Positions 33,343 to 43,797 of a stretch of 64,000 nucleotides of DNA are shown piece after piece. A program made the translations under genes and the position numbers. Under the pieces are notes generated by a model. That model saw only the letters and a list, made by a program, of their open reading frames with translations. It did no database searches and had not been told where the DNA came from. Source of the DNA: Gracilimonas tropica DSM 19535 (lineage in GTDB: Bacteria > Bacteroidota > Rhodothermia > Balneolales > Balneolaceae); assembly GCF_000375425.1 (NCBI RefSeq), contig NZ_AQXG01000002.1, forward strand, positions 451,712-515,711. The letters run 5' to 3'. Every line of letters begins with the position of its first letter. Position 1 is the stretch's first letter.

Positions 33343-35268
33343 CTAAAGGGAGATTTCCTTTACGGATCCTAACAATTTTCCCAAAAATTTATTCCCGTAT
33401 ACCTTTTGAATGTGTTCCATATCCGCAATAATGACGAGCAATTCTTTGCTTCGGGAAAAAGCCACATTTAATAACCGAGGAACCGATAATCCATTTTTAT
33501 TCTCATCAAACGGGCGAACCGAATAATGTCGCTTGCCCCCATTTTGCCATTCACCGCTCATCACCGTATCAAAAATAATAACCGGTTTTTCGCGCCCCTG
33601 AAAGGTATGAATAGTGCCGACTTCGATATCACCAAAACCTTTTTCCCAAAGGTGACTTCTTACTTTATACACACTGTTTCTGAAAGGCACGATGATCCCA
33701 ATATTTTCCGGAGAATGATTTTTAGTGAGCCGTTTTACGCTTTCTTCGATCAAACGATGGTGCACTTCGTTGATTGGCTTAAATCCGCGTTCACCCGATT
33801 CCTGTTCCAGCGCCGGATTGTATTTGGCCGTATCCACTAAAGCCACAGAAGCCGAACTCCCGTTATCCAAATTACGGCCATCTGCGGGTTTCCCGGATTT
33901 CAACCTCCCCTCATAAAACACCGAACTGATTACTCCAGCCAGATCATCTTTCATGCGATACTGCACATCAAAAAAACTGGTAAAATCCTTGTTAAAATCA
34001 TGCCAGTTAAAAAGATCTTCCGTCGACTCAGATTTAGATACAAAAGTAAAAATATCCTGCTCCAGAAATTCTCTCGATTCGGGATGATCCGTGATGGCAA
34101 TAGGAGGCAACTGCATCGGATCGCCGGCAACCACCAAATGTTTTTTACTTTTAGCAGCCATCAAAAGCATGTATGGAATCCCAGCCATCGAGCCTTCATC
34201 CACCACCACCGCATCATAACTCAGGTTATAGAAAAGCTCTGATGTACAGACTTTGGCTAATGTTGTAGCCACCAGTTTTTTCTTCTTCAACTCATAACGC
34301 TCATTCAAATTCATGAGCCGGTCGATCTCAATTTCCAGCGATTCTATCCCGCCGTGTTCATCAACTTTGTTGCCGGCGAGTTGCGTTTCGAGGTCTAATT
34401 TCTCGGGAACCTCCTCCCCATTTCGCATGAGATCATCTACCGTTTCCTGTAGTTTTTCGTAGTTGCTGAGAAGATTTTGTAACTGAACGGCATCGGCTTT
34501 TCGGCCATCCAGTTTCGCTTTCACCTGATGTTCAAACAGAATGTCTTCGAGTCTCGCATCATCTAGTGCAGCTTCCCCAAAACGGGTGGTGTTTTGCAGA
34601 TTAAATCCCGGATCAATTTCATACAGTGCATCCATCACACTCAGCAATCCAACATCCACAGCACGATTGGTATTTGAGACAAACAATACCCGTTTATTCT
34701 GATTGAGTAAGTTAGCCACGATGTAGCCAAGCGTAGCCGTTTTACCCGTTCCCGGAGGTCCCCATACGTACAGAATATTGTTCTTCAGGGATTTTTCGAT
34801 GGCATCCCGCTGAGACTCATTTCGTAACTCATCTACTTTTATTTGGGGTGAACCGGACCCTTCTTTGAAATACTCATCCGGTTTGAGAAGAGCTTTTAGC
34901 TGGGAAATCTCATCTGCCTTATCCTGAAGTTTAAGCAGGTGTTCTTCCATTTTCTTGAGTACATAATCATTCTCCCACTCCAGGAACACCTCATTAATTT
35001 TACTGCCCACATTTTCAGGAAATTCCAGCCGAACCTTCTTGTCCTTGAACTCCACCGGCTGCACTTTGTACTCTTTGGAATCGATCTTTGCTCGAATCTC
35101 TTCCGCAAACCGAAGACCTTTGTTCTGAGTTTCAAAAGTATAGATATACTCCCCGGAAATTTTCTCAAGATCTCCGCTAAAAAGTACATCCGTGGAAGGA
35201 GTCTCTCTGACCGCTAATATCTCTTTTTCGATGGCATTAATCGCCTGCTGTAAAACCGTTTTTATCAA
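33343..35268 (-). CDS. Superfamily 1B helicase, Upf1/IGHMBP2-like
   Basis: A 641-residue helicase. Walker A is GPPGTGKT (170-177), motif II is VVDEGS, and GDPMQLPPI, QYRMKDDLAG, GTIHTFQGRE and NVAFSRSKE supply motifs III to VI. The N-terminal 150 residues include a beta-barrel-like region and a coiled coil around 100-130, as in Upf1-like proteins. The family unwinds RNA or DNA 5' to 3'; the substrate here is unknown. It follows the GntR gene by 51 bp, a gap containing short GTTCGATGTT-like repeats. Confidence 0.87.
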   Translation of the reverse strand: MIKTVLQQAINAIEKEILAVRETPSTDVLFSGDLEKISGEYIYTFETQNKGLRFAEEIRAKIDSKEYKVQPVEFKDKKVRLEFPENVGSKINEVFLEWENDYVLKKMEEHLLKLQDKADEISQLKALLKPDEYFKEGSGSPQIKVDELRNESQRDAIEKSLKNNILYVWGPPGTGKTATLGYIVANLLNQNKRVLFVSNTNRAVDVGLLSVMDALYEIDPGFNLQNTTRFGEAALDDARLEDILFEHQVKAKLDGRKADAVQLQNLLSNYEKLQETVDDLMRNGEEVPEKLDLETQLAGNKVDEHGGIESLEIEIDRLMNLNERYELKKKKLVATTLAKVCTSELFYNLSYDAVVVDEGSMAGIPYMLLMAAKSKKHLVVAGDPMQLPPIAITDHPESREFLEQDIFTFVSKSESTEDLFNWHDFNKDFTSFFDVQYRMKDDLAGVISSVFYEGRLKSGKPADGRNLDNGSSASVALVDTAKYNPALEQESGERGFKPINEVHHRLIEESVKRLTKNHSPENIGIIVPFRNSVYKVRSHLWEKGFGDIEVGTIHTFQGREKPVIIFDTVMSGEWQNGGKRHYSVRPFDENKNGLSVPRLLNVAFSRSKELLVIIADMEHIQKVYGNKFLGKLLGSVKEISL

Positions 35269-35319
35269 ATCTAAATTATCCCTTCAAAATTCAATGTTCG
35301 ATGTTGGTAGTTGGATGTT

Positions 35320-36213
35320 CTACTGATCCCACAATTCGGCCCGAATCATCTCCGAGCTTTTCTCTGAAAGCAGATACTCGAGCCGTAATCGACTGCGTTC
35401 CGGTACTTTTTGCTCTACCAGTCGAGCACTGTCTGTGGTGTACAAGATAAGATCTGATTCACGAACAAACAGCGGTAATGATTTCCCGTATGTTGTCCCG
35501 GCCACAAAAGATCCTTCAAAATGAATAGAACGTTTAAGCTCGTCGATGATCTTTGGAATGGTGTCTTCCGCACCGGTTACAAGTCCAATGGTATCAATGG
35601 CTGCGCGATCTACCATGGAAAGCAAAATATCCGGATCGAAATCATACACGATCGGCAGGATCAGCAAACTGTCGCGCAGACTTCGGAATTTATTCACCAA
35701 GTGAATGGGAATAAATAGCGCATCATATTTAGCTGCTTTCTCATATTCATTGATGCTGATTACCTGACTCTTCACCCCAACCTGTTTTTTGATGGCATCC
35801 GAAAGCATCCGCCCCATCTCGTGATTTTCACCCACACTTGCCGAGGTTTGAATACGATCCGGCCACTCCATAAAACCCAACTGCTCCTGAAACAAGAGTT
35901 CGATCTCAGATTCATCAAGCCCATACCCGATCAACTCTTCTACCAATGCCTGAACTTTCTCACCACCCACTTCAAGCCGTGCCGATTTATCGAGCAGCGG
36001 CGTTTGGTTTTTTACCGTGAAGCCTCGACCCTGTTCACCAAGAATCAGCCCTTCATCTTCCAGAATATGATAGGCTTTACGAACAGTATGAAAACTCGCT
36101 TCCAGCTGTTGCCCCAATTCACGCGTAGAAGGCAACATCTCGCCCACCTGAAATTGTTTGGTAGCGATCATGAGACGAATGCGATCAGCGATATGTTTGG
36201 CAGAGGTTTTCAA
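35320..36213 (-). CDS. GntR family transcriptional regulator with uncharacterised C-terminal domain
   Basis: A 297-residue protein. Residues 1-70 form a GntR winged helix (GEMLPSTRELGQQLEASFHT and LILGEQGRGFTV). The remaining 220 residues do not look like the FCD, UTRA or aminotransferase (MocR) domains; segments such as DALFIPIHLV and TIGLVTGAEDTIPKI suggest an alpha/beta, periplasmic-binding-like sensor fold. It starts 3 bp after pdxJ, so it is cotranscribed with vitamin B6 synthesis. A link to pyridoxal phosphate is possible but is only inferred. Confidence 0.82.
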   Translation of the reverse strand: MKTSAKHIADRIRLMIATKQFQVGEMLPSTRELGQQLEASFHTVRKAYHILEDEGLILGEQGRGFTVKNQTPLLDKSARLEVGGEKVQALVEELIGYGLDESEIELLFQEQLGFMEWPDRIQTSASVGENHEMGRMLSDAIKKQVGVKSQVISINEYEKAAKYDALFIPIHLVNKFRSLRDSLLILPIVYDFDPDILLSMVDRAAIDTIGLVTGAEDTIPKIIDELKRSIHFEGSFVAGTTYGKSLPLFVRESDLILYTTDSARLVEQKVPERSRLRLEYLLSEKSSEMIRAELWDQ

Positions 36214-36216
36214 TGA

Positions 36217-36942
36217 TCACCCATAAAAGTCTTCAATGATCTCAAGATAAGCTTTCACCGTTCGTTCCAATCCCCAAAATAGAGACTTACTGATAAGCGC
36301 ATGACCAATGCTTACCTCATTAAGTACAGAAATGGTCTCAAGCAGATCCGGCAGATTTTCTAAATTCAACCCATGCCCGGCATTTAATTTAATACCCAGA
36401 TCATTCGCCATTTTTGCCGCTTTTCGGAGCCGGGTAAGTTCGTGCTGTCGTTTAGCTGGATCAGCATTAGCAAATGTTCCGGTGTGAAGTTCAATAGCAT
36501 CCGTTCCTAATTCATGGGCTAATTCAATATCCCGGAGATTTGGATCTAAAAATAAACTGATCTCGATATCCGTTTCCCGGAGTTTTGGAAAAACCCTGTT
36601 CTTATAATCATCAAAAACAGTTTCCATGTCGAGGCCGCCTTCGGTGGTCAGTTCTTCACGTCCTTCCGGAACCAATGTGCAGAGATGCGGATCAACTTTC
36701 GTGCAAATATCGAGCATCTCATCGGAGGCAGCCATTTCGAAATCCAGCTTTCCGCGTACATTTTCTTTCAGGCGAAAAACGTCTTCATCCCGAATATGCC
36801 TGCGGTCTCCCCGAAGGTGAAATACAATTCCGGCGGCTCCGGCTTCCTCACACACCCGGGCCGCTTCAATCGGGTCGGGATATCCTTCTCCCCGGGCATT
36901 CCTGAGCGTTGCAACGTGATCGATATTGACGAGTAATTTCAT
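36217..36942 (-). CDS. pdxJ: Pyridoxine 5'-phosphate synthase
   Basis: A 241-residue TIM-barrel enzyme that condenses 1-deoxyxylulose-5-phosphate with 3-amino-2-oxopropyl phosphate to form pyridoxine phosphate. It begins MKLLVNIDHVATLRNARGE, then has HLRGDRRHI, LCTLVPEGREELTTEGG, ELHTGTFA and LNAGHGLN, all conserved in PdxJ. Length matches the family. It heads a unit with the GntR regulator and perhaps the helicase. Confidence 0.97.
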   Translation of the reverse strand: MKLLVNIDHVATLRNARGEGYPDPIEAARVCEEAGAAGIVFHLRGDRRHIRDEDVFRLKENVRGKLDFEMAASDEMLDICTKVDPHLCTLVPEGREELTTEGGLDMETVFDDYKNRVFPKLRETDIEISLFLDPNLRDIELAHELGTDAIELHTGTFANADPAKRQHELTRLRKAAKMANDLGIKLNAGHGLNLENLPDLLETISVLNEVSIGHALISKSLFWGLERTVKAYLEIIEDFYG

Positions 36943-36973
36943 ATAAAACGAATGACTATTTAAATTCTCGCTT

Positions 36974-37004
36974 CAAAAGTAAGCATATCCGTTTATATTT
37001 ACAG
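36974..37004 (-). promoter_or_regulatory. Candidate pdxJ promoter
   Basis: On the minus strand, CTG at 37004-37002 and TACTTTTG at 36981-36974, with a 20-nt spacer, match the TTG-N19-21-TAnnTTTG form except one base of the -33 element. The -7 element ends 31 nt before the pdxJ start codon. Confidence 0.5.
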
Positions 37005-37200
37005 GTCATGAAAATTTTCGAGGAAAAAATGAGGGGCCTGTTTTTCACAAAATTCATTTTGTTGCCCCTTTCATCTTATGAGGTTTTAAAACGAAACATC
37101 ATTTCAAATGAAGAATTTATAGTTCCTACAATTCCAACGGGTTAATCTAAAGACGCCTCACTTTTCTCTTTAGCACATTGAAACTTTTAAACTACGTTTT

Positions 37201-38373
37201 ATGAAATTACTCTTTAGGCTTTTACTGATTGCCGGGCTTCTTCCTGTTTTCAACGCGACGGCACAACAAAAATCATCTGCTATGAATAATGAATTTGAAC
37301 ATTTAACCGCATTTTTTCAGGACCAATGTAATGAACATGGAGTAGTTGGCGGGGCCCTGGCTATCATTCAGAATGGAGAAACCATTTATAAGACAACCCA
37401 TGGTGTAAAAAATCTTGAGTCAAAGGCTCCTGTCACTGACAGCACCATTTTCCACTGGGCTTCCATCACCAAAACATTTACCGGTATTGCGATCATGCAA
37501 CTTCGGGATCGGGGATTGTTATCACTTGATGATCCCGTAACGAAATATCTACCCGAACTTCGGGATGTTCATAATCCATATGGCAGCATGGATGGTATCA
37601 CTATTCGTCACCTGATGACACATTCAGCCGGTTTTAGAAATCCAACCTGGCCATGGGGAGGTTCTGAGGAATGGCATCCTCATGAGCCTCAAAACTGGGA
37701 GCAAATCGTAGCGATGTTTCCATATACAAAAATACTCTTTGAACCCGGCTCTGACTGGAGCTACTCTAATCCCGGCATAATTTTCCTGGGTAGAATTATC
37801 GAAACCATCACTTTGGACGATTATGAATACTATATCCAGAAAAACATTCTTGCCCCTCTTGAAATGCATCGAAGTTATTTTGATCGCACCCCTCGCTACC
37901 TACTCGATGATTTAGCGCACAGTTATTTTCAATCAGAAGATGGAAGTTATCAAGAAGGAAGATTTAATCTTAATACCGGAATCACTGTTTCGAATGGAGG
38001 ACTGAATGCTCCCATTGGGGATATGATGAAATACCTCAATTTTTTGCTGGGAAACGCAGATAAAGAGGCTTACGAATTCATTCTTAATAAATCCTCTTTA
38101 AGCGAGATGTTTACTCCACAAATTGCAGTTTCTGATGATGGCAGTGATGCACCTGAAAATGCCGGAGGACAACAAATGGGACTTTCTTTCTTTTTGGGCG
38201 AACGTAATGGCACTTCGTTGATTGGTCACAGCGGAAACCAAAACGGCTTTATTTCCCACATCTATATAGTTCCGGAACAAAATGTGGGATATGCAATTGT
38301 TTTTAACAGTTTAAGACAATCCAGGCAAGTCGATCGCAATATCCTGGATTATCTGCTCGAACATATTTTTTAA
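37201..38373 (+). CDS. Secreted serine hydrolase, class C beta-lactamase family
   Basis: A 390-residue protein with a signal peptide ending NATAQ near residue 22. It has the S88-x-x-K91 motif (SITK), the Y188-x-N190 motif (YSN) and a C-terminal HSGNQNG, the three catalytic elements of the beta-lactamase/DD-peptidase fold (PF00144). Members include D-aminopeptidases, esterases and DD-carboxypeptidases; the motifs cannot separate them. It lies 150 bp before the second ECF sigma gene and may serve the locus that follows. Confidence 0.88.
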   Translation: MKLLFRLLLIAGLLPVFNATAQQKSSAMNNEFEHLTAFFQDQCNEHGVVGGALAIIQNGETIYKTTHGVKNLESKAPVTDSTIFHWASITKTFTGIAIMQLRDRGLLSLDDPVTKYLPELRDVHNPYGSMDGITIRHLMTHSAGFRNPTWPWGGSEEWHPHEPQNWEQIVAMFPYTKILFEPGSDWSYSNPGIIFLGRIIETITLDDYEYYIQKNILAPLEMHRSYFDRTPRYLLDDLAHSYFQSEDGSYQEGRFNLNTGITVSNGGLNAPIGDMMKYLNFLLGNADKEAYEFILNKSSLSEMFTPQIAVSDDGSDAPENAGGQQMGLSFFLGERNGTSLIGHSGNQNGFISHIYIVPEQNVGYAIVFNSLRQSRQVDRNILDYLLEHIF

Positions 38374-38523
38374 TTATACGTCATTTAATGAAACTTATAA
38401 ATTCAATATTATCATATATATTTACCTTGTTAATTTTTTATTATGATTTTTTATTGTGATTTCACATTTTAGTTCAATCCCAAAACCTAAGACTTTAGCC
38501 TACTTAGGGCTGATTATCTCCTT

Positions 38524-39036
38524 ATGCTGACGAAAGAAAAATTTGAACTTTTTTTCGAGCAATATTTTGATGATATCGCGTCTTTTTTATCTCTCTATAC
38601 CAATTGTCCGAATCAGCTCAAAGATTGGACACAAGAGGTTTTTTTGAAGATTTGGGAAGTCAGAGAGCGCATCGATCCTGATCATCCTTCCGTAAAAAGC
38701 TACCTCTTAAAGGTTGCAAGAAACCATGCTTTAAAAAAATTACGGAGTAAAAAACAGTACGAAAGCTGGTTGCAGGAACACATCAGAAACCTAACCACCA
38801 GCCATCCCCCGAAAGAGCCCGTCCTAAATCCTCCTGATTTTGATGATGCCTATCAAACAGCGCTCTCTAAAATTCCAACTCGCGCCCAGCAAGCGTATCT
38901 CCTTAGCCGTGAAGAAGGCCTCAATTATAAAGAGATCGCCCAAACCATGAACATTTCCACAAAAACGGTTGAAGGACAAATTAGCAGAGCTCTCCGAATT
39001 TTAAGAGAAGAACTCAAAGACTTTCGTGGCCTTTAA
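38524..39036 (+). CDS. ECF-type RNA polymerase sigma factor
   Basis: A 170-residue sigma-70 family protein. Region 2 has FFEQYFDDIASFLSLY and WTQEVFLKIWEVRE, and region 4 has LNYKEIAQTMNISTKTVEGQI. It starts a plus-strand run of sigma, FecR, SusC, SusD and NlpC/P60 genes, the same signalling arrangement as the minus-strand locus. Confidence 0.92.
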   Translation: MLTKEKFELFFEQYFDDIASFLSLYTNCPNQLKDWTQEVFLKIWEVRERIDPDHPSVKSYLLKVARNHALKKLRSKKQYESWLQEHIRNLTTSHPPKEPVLNPPDFDDAYQTALSKIPTRAQQAYLLSREEGLNYKEIAQTMNISTKTVEGQISRALRILREELKDFRGL

Positions 39037-39155
39037 ATACGCTTTTTCCTCCCCCTAACGACCTTTCAATACAGTTCTTCAAAAAAAATAATATTCAGAG
39101 TAAGGGTGCCCTCCAAAAAATGGATATTAATAGTAGAGACACTAATTAAACGTTT

Positions 39156-40190
39156 ATGAAAGAGATACCTAAGAAACAGATTTTAATTAATTATCTCTTA
39201 GGACTTTGCACCCAAAACGAACTTGATCAGGTTGAGGGATGGCTCGATGAGTCACCGGAGCATGTTCAAATTTTGGAGCAGGTTCTCAGGGAAATCAGGT
39301 TAACTAAACCGCCTGAGCTAAATAAAACTCATATTAAAAGATCCGTCTTTCAACATATTGAGGCAGGGAATCAGGAAAGAATAAGACCGCTGAAGCCTAA
39401 TAAACATAATAATAGCTGGGCGGTAAAAGCGGTTGCTATGGTTTCTGTTTTCATAATCGCATTAAGCCTGACTTTTAACATTGAATCCACCAAAACAGCA
39501 GCTCCCCAACCTGAAAAACTACCATTGCAGCAACGTAATTTGGCGTACGGGCAAACTTCAACCTTTCGATTTAGTGACGGTTCCGTTATCACCTTAAATG
39601 GAGGAAGTTCGCTGAAATTTCCTGAACAGTTTGAAAAGGATAAACGTGAAGTTTACCTGGAAGGCGAAGCCTATTTTGATATAGCCCCCGATAAGAACCG
39701 GCCTTTTCTGGTTCATGTAGGTAATACAACTACCCGCGTACTTGGAACCTCTTTCAACATAAAGGCTTACGACAACGACAAAGAAATGCAAATAGCCGTT
39801 GTTGAAGGCAAAGTTGGTGTAACATCTAATTCCGCCCCTTCAACCAAAAACCCTGAAGAACAAATTGTATTGGAAAAAAACCAATGGGCTACCTATCACC
39901 GCTCCGGAACTTTAGTGGAACAAGGAGAAGGAGATATTTGGGAACAAATTGCGTGGAAAGATCAAGTATTGATCTTTAACAACAAGCCATTTTCCGAAGT
40001 AGCCAAAATGCTGGAGCGATGGTATGGAACAGAAATTATTATTAAAGGAAAAGAACTCAAAGATGCTAAACTAAAAGGCAAACATAAGAGTATGAGCCTG
40101 GAGCAAGTTCTTCAGTCTATACAGTTTGTACTTGGTATTGAATATACCATTGAAGATCAGGTGGTCACTATTCAGGCATCTGAAAAGTAG
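39156..40190 (+). CDS. FecR family anti-sigma factor
   Basis: A 344-residue protein with an N-terminal cytoplasmic region, a membrane segment at about 88-106, and the FecR domain with VYLEGEAYFDIAPDKNRPFL and TRVLGTSFNIKAY. A C-terminal DUF4974-like domain ends at QVVTIQASEK. It follows the sigma gene by 119 bp and should control it in response to the STN domain of the downstream SusC. Confidence 0.93.
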   Translation: MKEIPKKQILINYLLGLCTQNELDQVEGWLDESPEHVQILEQVLREIRLTKPPELNKTHIKRSVFQHIEAGNQERIRPLKPNKHNNSWAVKAVAMVSVFIIALSLTFNIESTKTAAPQPEKLPLQQRNLAYGQTSTFRFSDGSVITLNGGSSLKFPEQFEKDKREVYLEGEAYFDIAPDKNRPFLVHVGNTTTRVLGTSFNIKAYDNDKEMQIAVVEGKVGVTSNSAPSTKNPEEQIVLEKNQWATYHRSGTLVEQGEGDIWEQIAWKDQVLIFNNKPFSEVAKMLERWYGTEIIIKGKELKDAKLKGKHKSMSLEQVLQSIQFVLGIEYTIEDQVVTIQASEK

Positions 40191-40289
40191 CTAAAAAAGG
40201 CCCGAGTTAATCTCACATGTTGGCGCATCGGATTAAAACGGACCTCTAATATTAACCGGCATCTCTATGCCCATTAACATTGGTAATCT

Positions 40290-43200
40290 ATGAAAATAAT
40301 AACCACGAGAACACTCCTATATATGTCTTTTTGTACTATCTGGGGATTTATATTCAGTTTTGTTACTGCAACTACACTTTTAGCAGGCACTACCTCCGCG
40401 CAAAGTGTTAGCAAAATCGAAATAACGATTGAATTTGAAGGAACAACCATTCAGGATGCTTTCAATGAAATAGAAGAAAAAACTGAACTGAAGTTTCTTT
40501 ATGAATCGATAGGAATCGAAGCAAGTAACAAGCGGATTACAATACCTAAAACCACAACAACTGTAGAAAAAGTGCTGATCGAGATTTCGGCACAAACAGG
40601 ACTTCGGTTCCGGCAAACAGACAATACCCTTGCTGTACATTTAAACAAGGAGCCGGTTGAAGAAGAACAGTCGCCGTTACCGGAAACTATTACCGGGACC
40701 GTTATTGATGCTGAAATGCAGGAACCCATGCCCGGGGTCAATATTTCCGTAAAAGGAACCACCATTGGAACTTCTACCGATGAAAATGGAACCTATGAGT
40801 TGAATGTCCCTTCGTTGCAAGACACCCTCATTTTTTCATTTGTAGGATACCAAACCCAGGAAATACCCATCAATGGCAACACCCAAATTGATGTAGCGAT
40901 GAGAGTTACCTCTCTGAGCAAAGAGTTTGTTGTTACAGCACTTGGCATAGTACGCTCAGAACGAGCCATTGGCTACTCAACTCAACAGGTAGATGGAGAA
41001 GATTTAACCTACTCAAACGAGAATAATGTGATAGGAACGCTGGCCGGTAAAATTGCGGGAGTGCAAGTTGTTGGAGCCTCCGGAGCAAGTATGGGGGGCA
41101 CCCAAAAAATCAAAATTCGTGGTGTCAATTCCATTAGCGGAGGCGACGAGCCGTTAATTGTTGTTGATGGAACCCCAATTTCGAACGCAAACTTTGCAGG
41201 CTCTACCGGAAGAGACTATGGAAATATTTCACAGGATATTAACCCTGATGATATCGAATCTATCAATGTGCTTAAAGGTCCTGCGGCCTCAGCCCTTTAT
41301 GGTATTCGGGGACAGTATGGCGTTATTATGATCACCACCACCAAAGGAGCTAAAGGTGCAGAAGCCTTTACCGTAGATCTGAATTCCTCCTTTGCAATAG
41401 AGCGTGTAGGTAATATCATGCCTTATCAAAACAAATATGGAGCAGGAAGCACACAGGATTGGTTGACTCTGCCTAATGGCGATCCATATGTGCAAACCAA
41501 TTACGATGAAAGCTGGGGCCCAAAAATGGATGGAAAACTGGTTCGTGAGTACTTTAGTTTTTACCCTCAGGATCCACGTTACGGAGAACTCACCCCTTTT
41601 GATCCACATCCAAATAACGTAAAAAACTATTTCGAGACCGGAACAAACTTCAGTCAGGGAGTCACGATTTCCGGGGGAAGTGAAAATTCCAGGTTACGTA
41701 TCAGTTTTAATAACACTGATATTCAAGGGGTTGAGCCGAATACATTTCTCAACAGAAACAATGTTGGTGTAAGTGCCGGAGTTGACTTCACGGAAAGATG
41801 GAATGTTTCAGCAAACGTGAATTTTGCCACCAACAAGGCTCGCCGTCCTACCCAAGGAGCCGAATCCGGTTCCCGGTATTTCAGCCAGTGGTTTGAACGA
41901 CAACTGAGCATGAAGGAATTAAAAGACTATAAATATGATGATGGCACCTTCAAGCACTGGAATTTAACGAGCAGCCTCGATGGAAATGATAAGGCATACT
42001 TAACACCATTGTATTTTGATAATCCCTATTTCATTGCCTACGAAAATTATGGCAATGATAGCCGGGATCGTCTCTTTGGGAATATCGGAACTACGTTTGA
42101 AGTGAATTCTGATCTTTCATTAAGTGCGTTCATTCGTTCTGATATGTACACCCAAAATCTTGATGGAAGAACGGCATTCGGAGGCGAAAATACTCCGGCT
42201 TATTTTACCGGCAAATATCAGAACACAGAAATGAACTACGAGGTGCTGGCCCAATACCAGAAACGGTGGAATGAAATTTCTATTGAGGCAAGCCTCGGTG
42301 GGAATGTTTATGACCGAGATTACTCCTATGTGTCACAGTCAACGGAAGGTGGATTATCAGCGCCTAACTTCTATAATATTGAAGCTTCCATAGACCGCCC
42401 CAGTGTAAGTTCATACGAACTAAATAAGAAAATTGTGAGCGCATTCGGCCTGGTATCGTTAGGCTATATGGACACCTACTTTATGGATGTCTCGATCAGA
42501 AATGACAAGTCTTCAGCCCTACCTCAAGACAACAATTCTTATTGGTATCCATCCGTATCCGGGAGTTTTGTGTTTAGTGAACTTTTGGATGCAGATGCCC
42601 TCTCCTTTGGTAAGTTAAGGGTAAGTTACGCGCAAGCCGGCTCTGACCTTAGCCCCTATCAAACTACTCCTTTTTATTGGGTAGGTACCAATTATGGCTC
42701 AATCAGTACACTGGATATTCCAAATACACTGAACAATCCAAATATTAAGCCATCATTTGCCCATTCTTATGAAGCTGGATTTGATGTTCGCTTTTTTAAC
42801 AGATTAGGGCTCGAATTCACCTACTATCTTCAGCGTAATGAAGATCAGATCATTAACCTTGATATTTCAGGAGCTACCGGCTACTCAGCCTCTACTGTAA
42901 ATGCAGGTTTGATTGAAAATAAGGGTATAGAGATTGCCCTGAGCGGTACTCCTGTTCAGACTCAAAACTTTATCTGGGATGCTTCTTTTAATTTCAACAA
43001 AAACAGCGGAGAAGTTGTTGAGCTTTATCCCGGTATCGATGTTTATACTTATGGATCTACCTACTATTCCGGCGTAAGAACCTACTTAAATTCATATGAA
43101 GGCGATGCCTTTGGACATATTGTAGGTCAGGCTTATCAAAGAGATGAAGCTACCGGCAAGATACTTCTCGATGATAATTATTTGCCTCTTTACACCGATA

Positions 43201-43787
43201 ATACTCATGATTTCGGAAGCGCTTTACCTGATTTCACAGGTGGGCTCCAAAACACCCTCAGTTACAAAGGGTTCAATTTAAGCGCCTCTATCGACTTTCA
43301 GGTGGGTGGTAAATTCTTTAGCCGAACACAATCGCTGGCAGACCGAACCGGACTTTCCAAAAAAACAGCTGCCATTAACGACAAAGGAAATAACGTCCGA
43401 GACCCTGTTGCCGAAGGTGGCGGAATCAAAGTTACTGGTATTGTAGCATCAACCGGCCAGGAAGTAACGGAGTATGTAGATGCCAAAAGCTATTATAAAC
43501 GATTAGGGCAACGCATTAACGAGCCCTACATCTATGATGCTTCTTATGTTAAACTGAGAGAGGTGAGATTGGGATATAATTTGGGAGATCAGTTCATCAA
43601 TAAACTTCCCGTCCAAAATGTGAATGTGGCTTTTATTGCCAGCAATCCACTTATGATATGGCAAGATGCCCCCAAAGGCCTCGATCCATCCGAACTCTCC
43701 ACGGGCAGCCAATCAATAAGTTGGTATGAAAGTGGACAGTTGAACACCGTCCGATCATTTGGAATTGACATAAACATCACTTTTTAA
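40290..43787 (+). CDS. SusC/RagA TonB-dependent outer-membrane transporter with STN domain
   Basis: An 1165-residue protein. A signal peptide (about 1-37) precedes an STN domain (about 45-118). Then come a regulatory-like domain (ITGTVIDAEMQEPMPGVNI), a plug with VVDGTPISNANF and AASALYGIRGQYGVIMIT, and a barrel ending SFGIDINITF. It would import a substrate across the outer membrane and signal to FecR. It is 10 bp upstream of susD. Confidence 0.95.
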   Translation: MKIITTRTLLYMSFCTIWGFIFSFVTATTLLAGTTSAQSVSKIEITIEFEGTTIQDAFNEIEEKTELKFLYESIGIEASNKRITIPKTTTTVEKVLIEISAQTGLRFRQTDNTLAVHLNKEPVEEEQSPLPETITGTVIDAEMQEPMPGVNISVKGTTIGTSTDENGTYELNVPSLQDTLIFSFVGYQTQEIPINGNTQIDVAMRVTSLSKEFVVTALGIVRSERAIGYSTQQVDGEDLTYSNENNVIGTLAGKIAGVQVVGASGASMGGTQKIKIRGVNSISGGDEPLIVVDGTPISNANFAGSTGRDYGNISQDINPDDIESINVLKGPAASALYGIRGQYGVIMITTTKGAKGAEAFTVDLNSSFAIERVGNIMPYQNKYGAGSTQDWLTLPNGDPYVQTNYDESWGPKMDGKLVREYFSFYPQDPRYGELTPFDPHPNNVKNYFETGTNFSQGVTISGGSENSRLRISFNNTDIQGVEPNTFLNRNNVGVSAGVDFTERWNVSANVNFATNKARRPTQGAESGSRYFSQWFERQLSMKELKDYKYDDGTFKHWNLTSSLDGNDKAYLTPLYFDNPYFIAYENYGNDSRDRLFGNIGTTFEVNSDLSLSAFIRSDMYTQNLDGRTAFGGENTPAYFTGKYQNTEMNYEVLAQYQKRWNEISIEASLGGNVYDRDYSYVSQSTEGGLSAPNFYNIEASIDRPSVSSYELNKKIVSAFGLVSLGYMDTYFMDVSIRNDKSSALPQDNNSYWYPSVSGSFVFSELLDADALSFGKLRVSYAQAGSDLSPYQTTPFYWVGTNYGSISTLDIPNTLNNPNIKPSFAHSYEAGFDVRFFNRLGLEFTYYLQRNEDQIINLDISGATGYSASTVNAGLIENKGIEIALSGTPVQTQNFIWDASFNFNKNSGEVVELYPGIDVYTYGSTYYSGVRTYLNSYEGDAFGHIVGQAYQRDEATGKILLDDNYLPLYTDNTHDFGSALPDFTGGLQNTLSYKGFNLSASIDFQVGGKFFSRTQSLADRTGLSKKTAAINDKGNNVRDPVAEGGGIKVTGIVASTGQEVTEYVDAKSYYKRLGQRINEPYIYDASYVKLREVRLGYNLGDQFINKLPVQNVNVAFIASNPLMIWQDAPKGLDPSELSTGSQSISWYESGQLNTVRSFGIDINITF

Positions 43788-43797
43788 ACATAAGACC

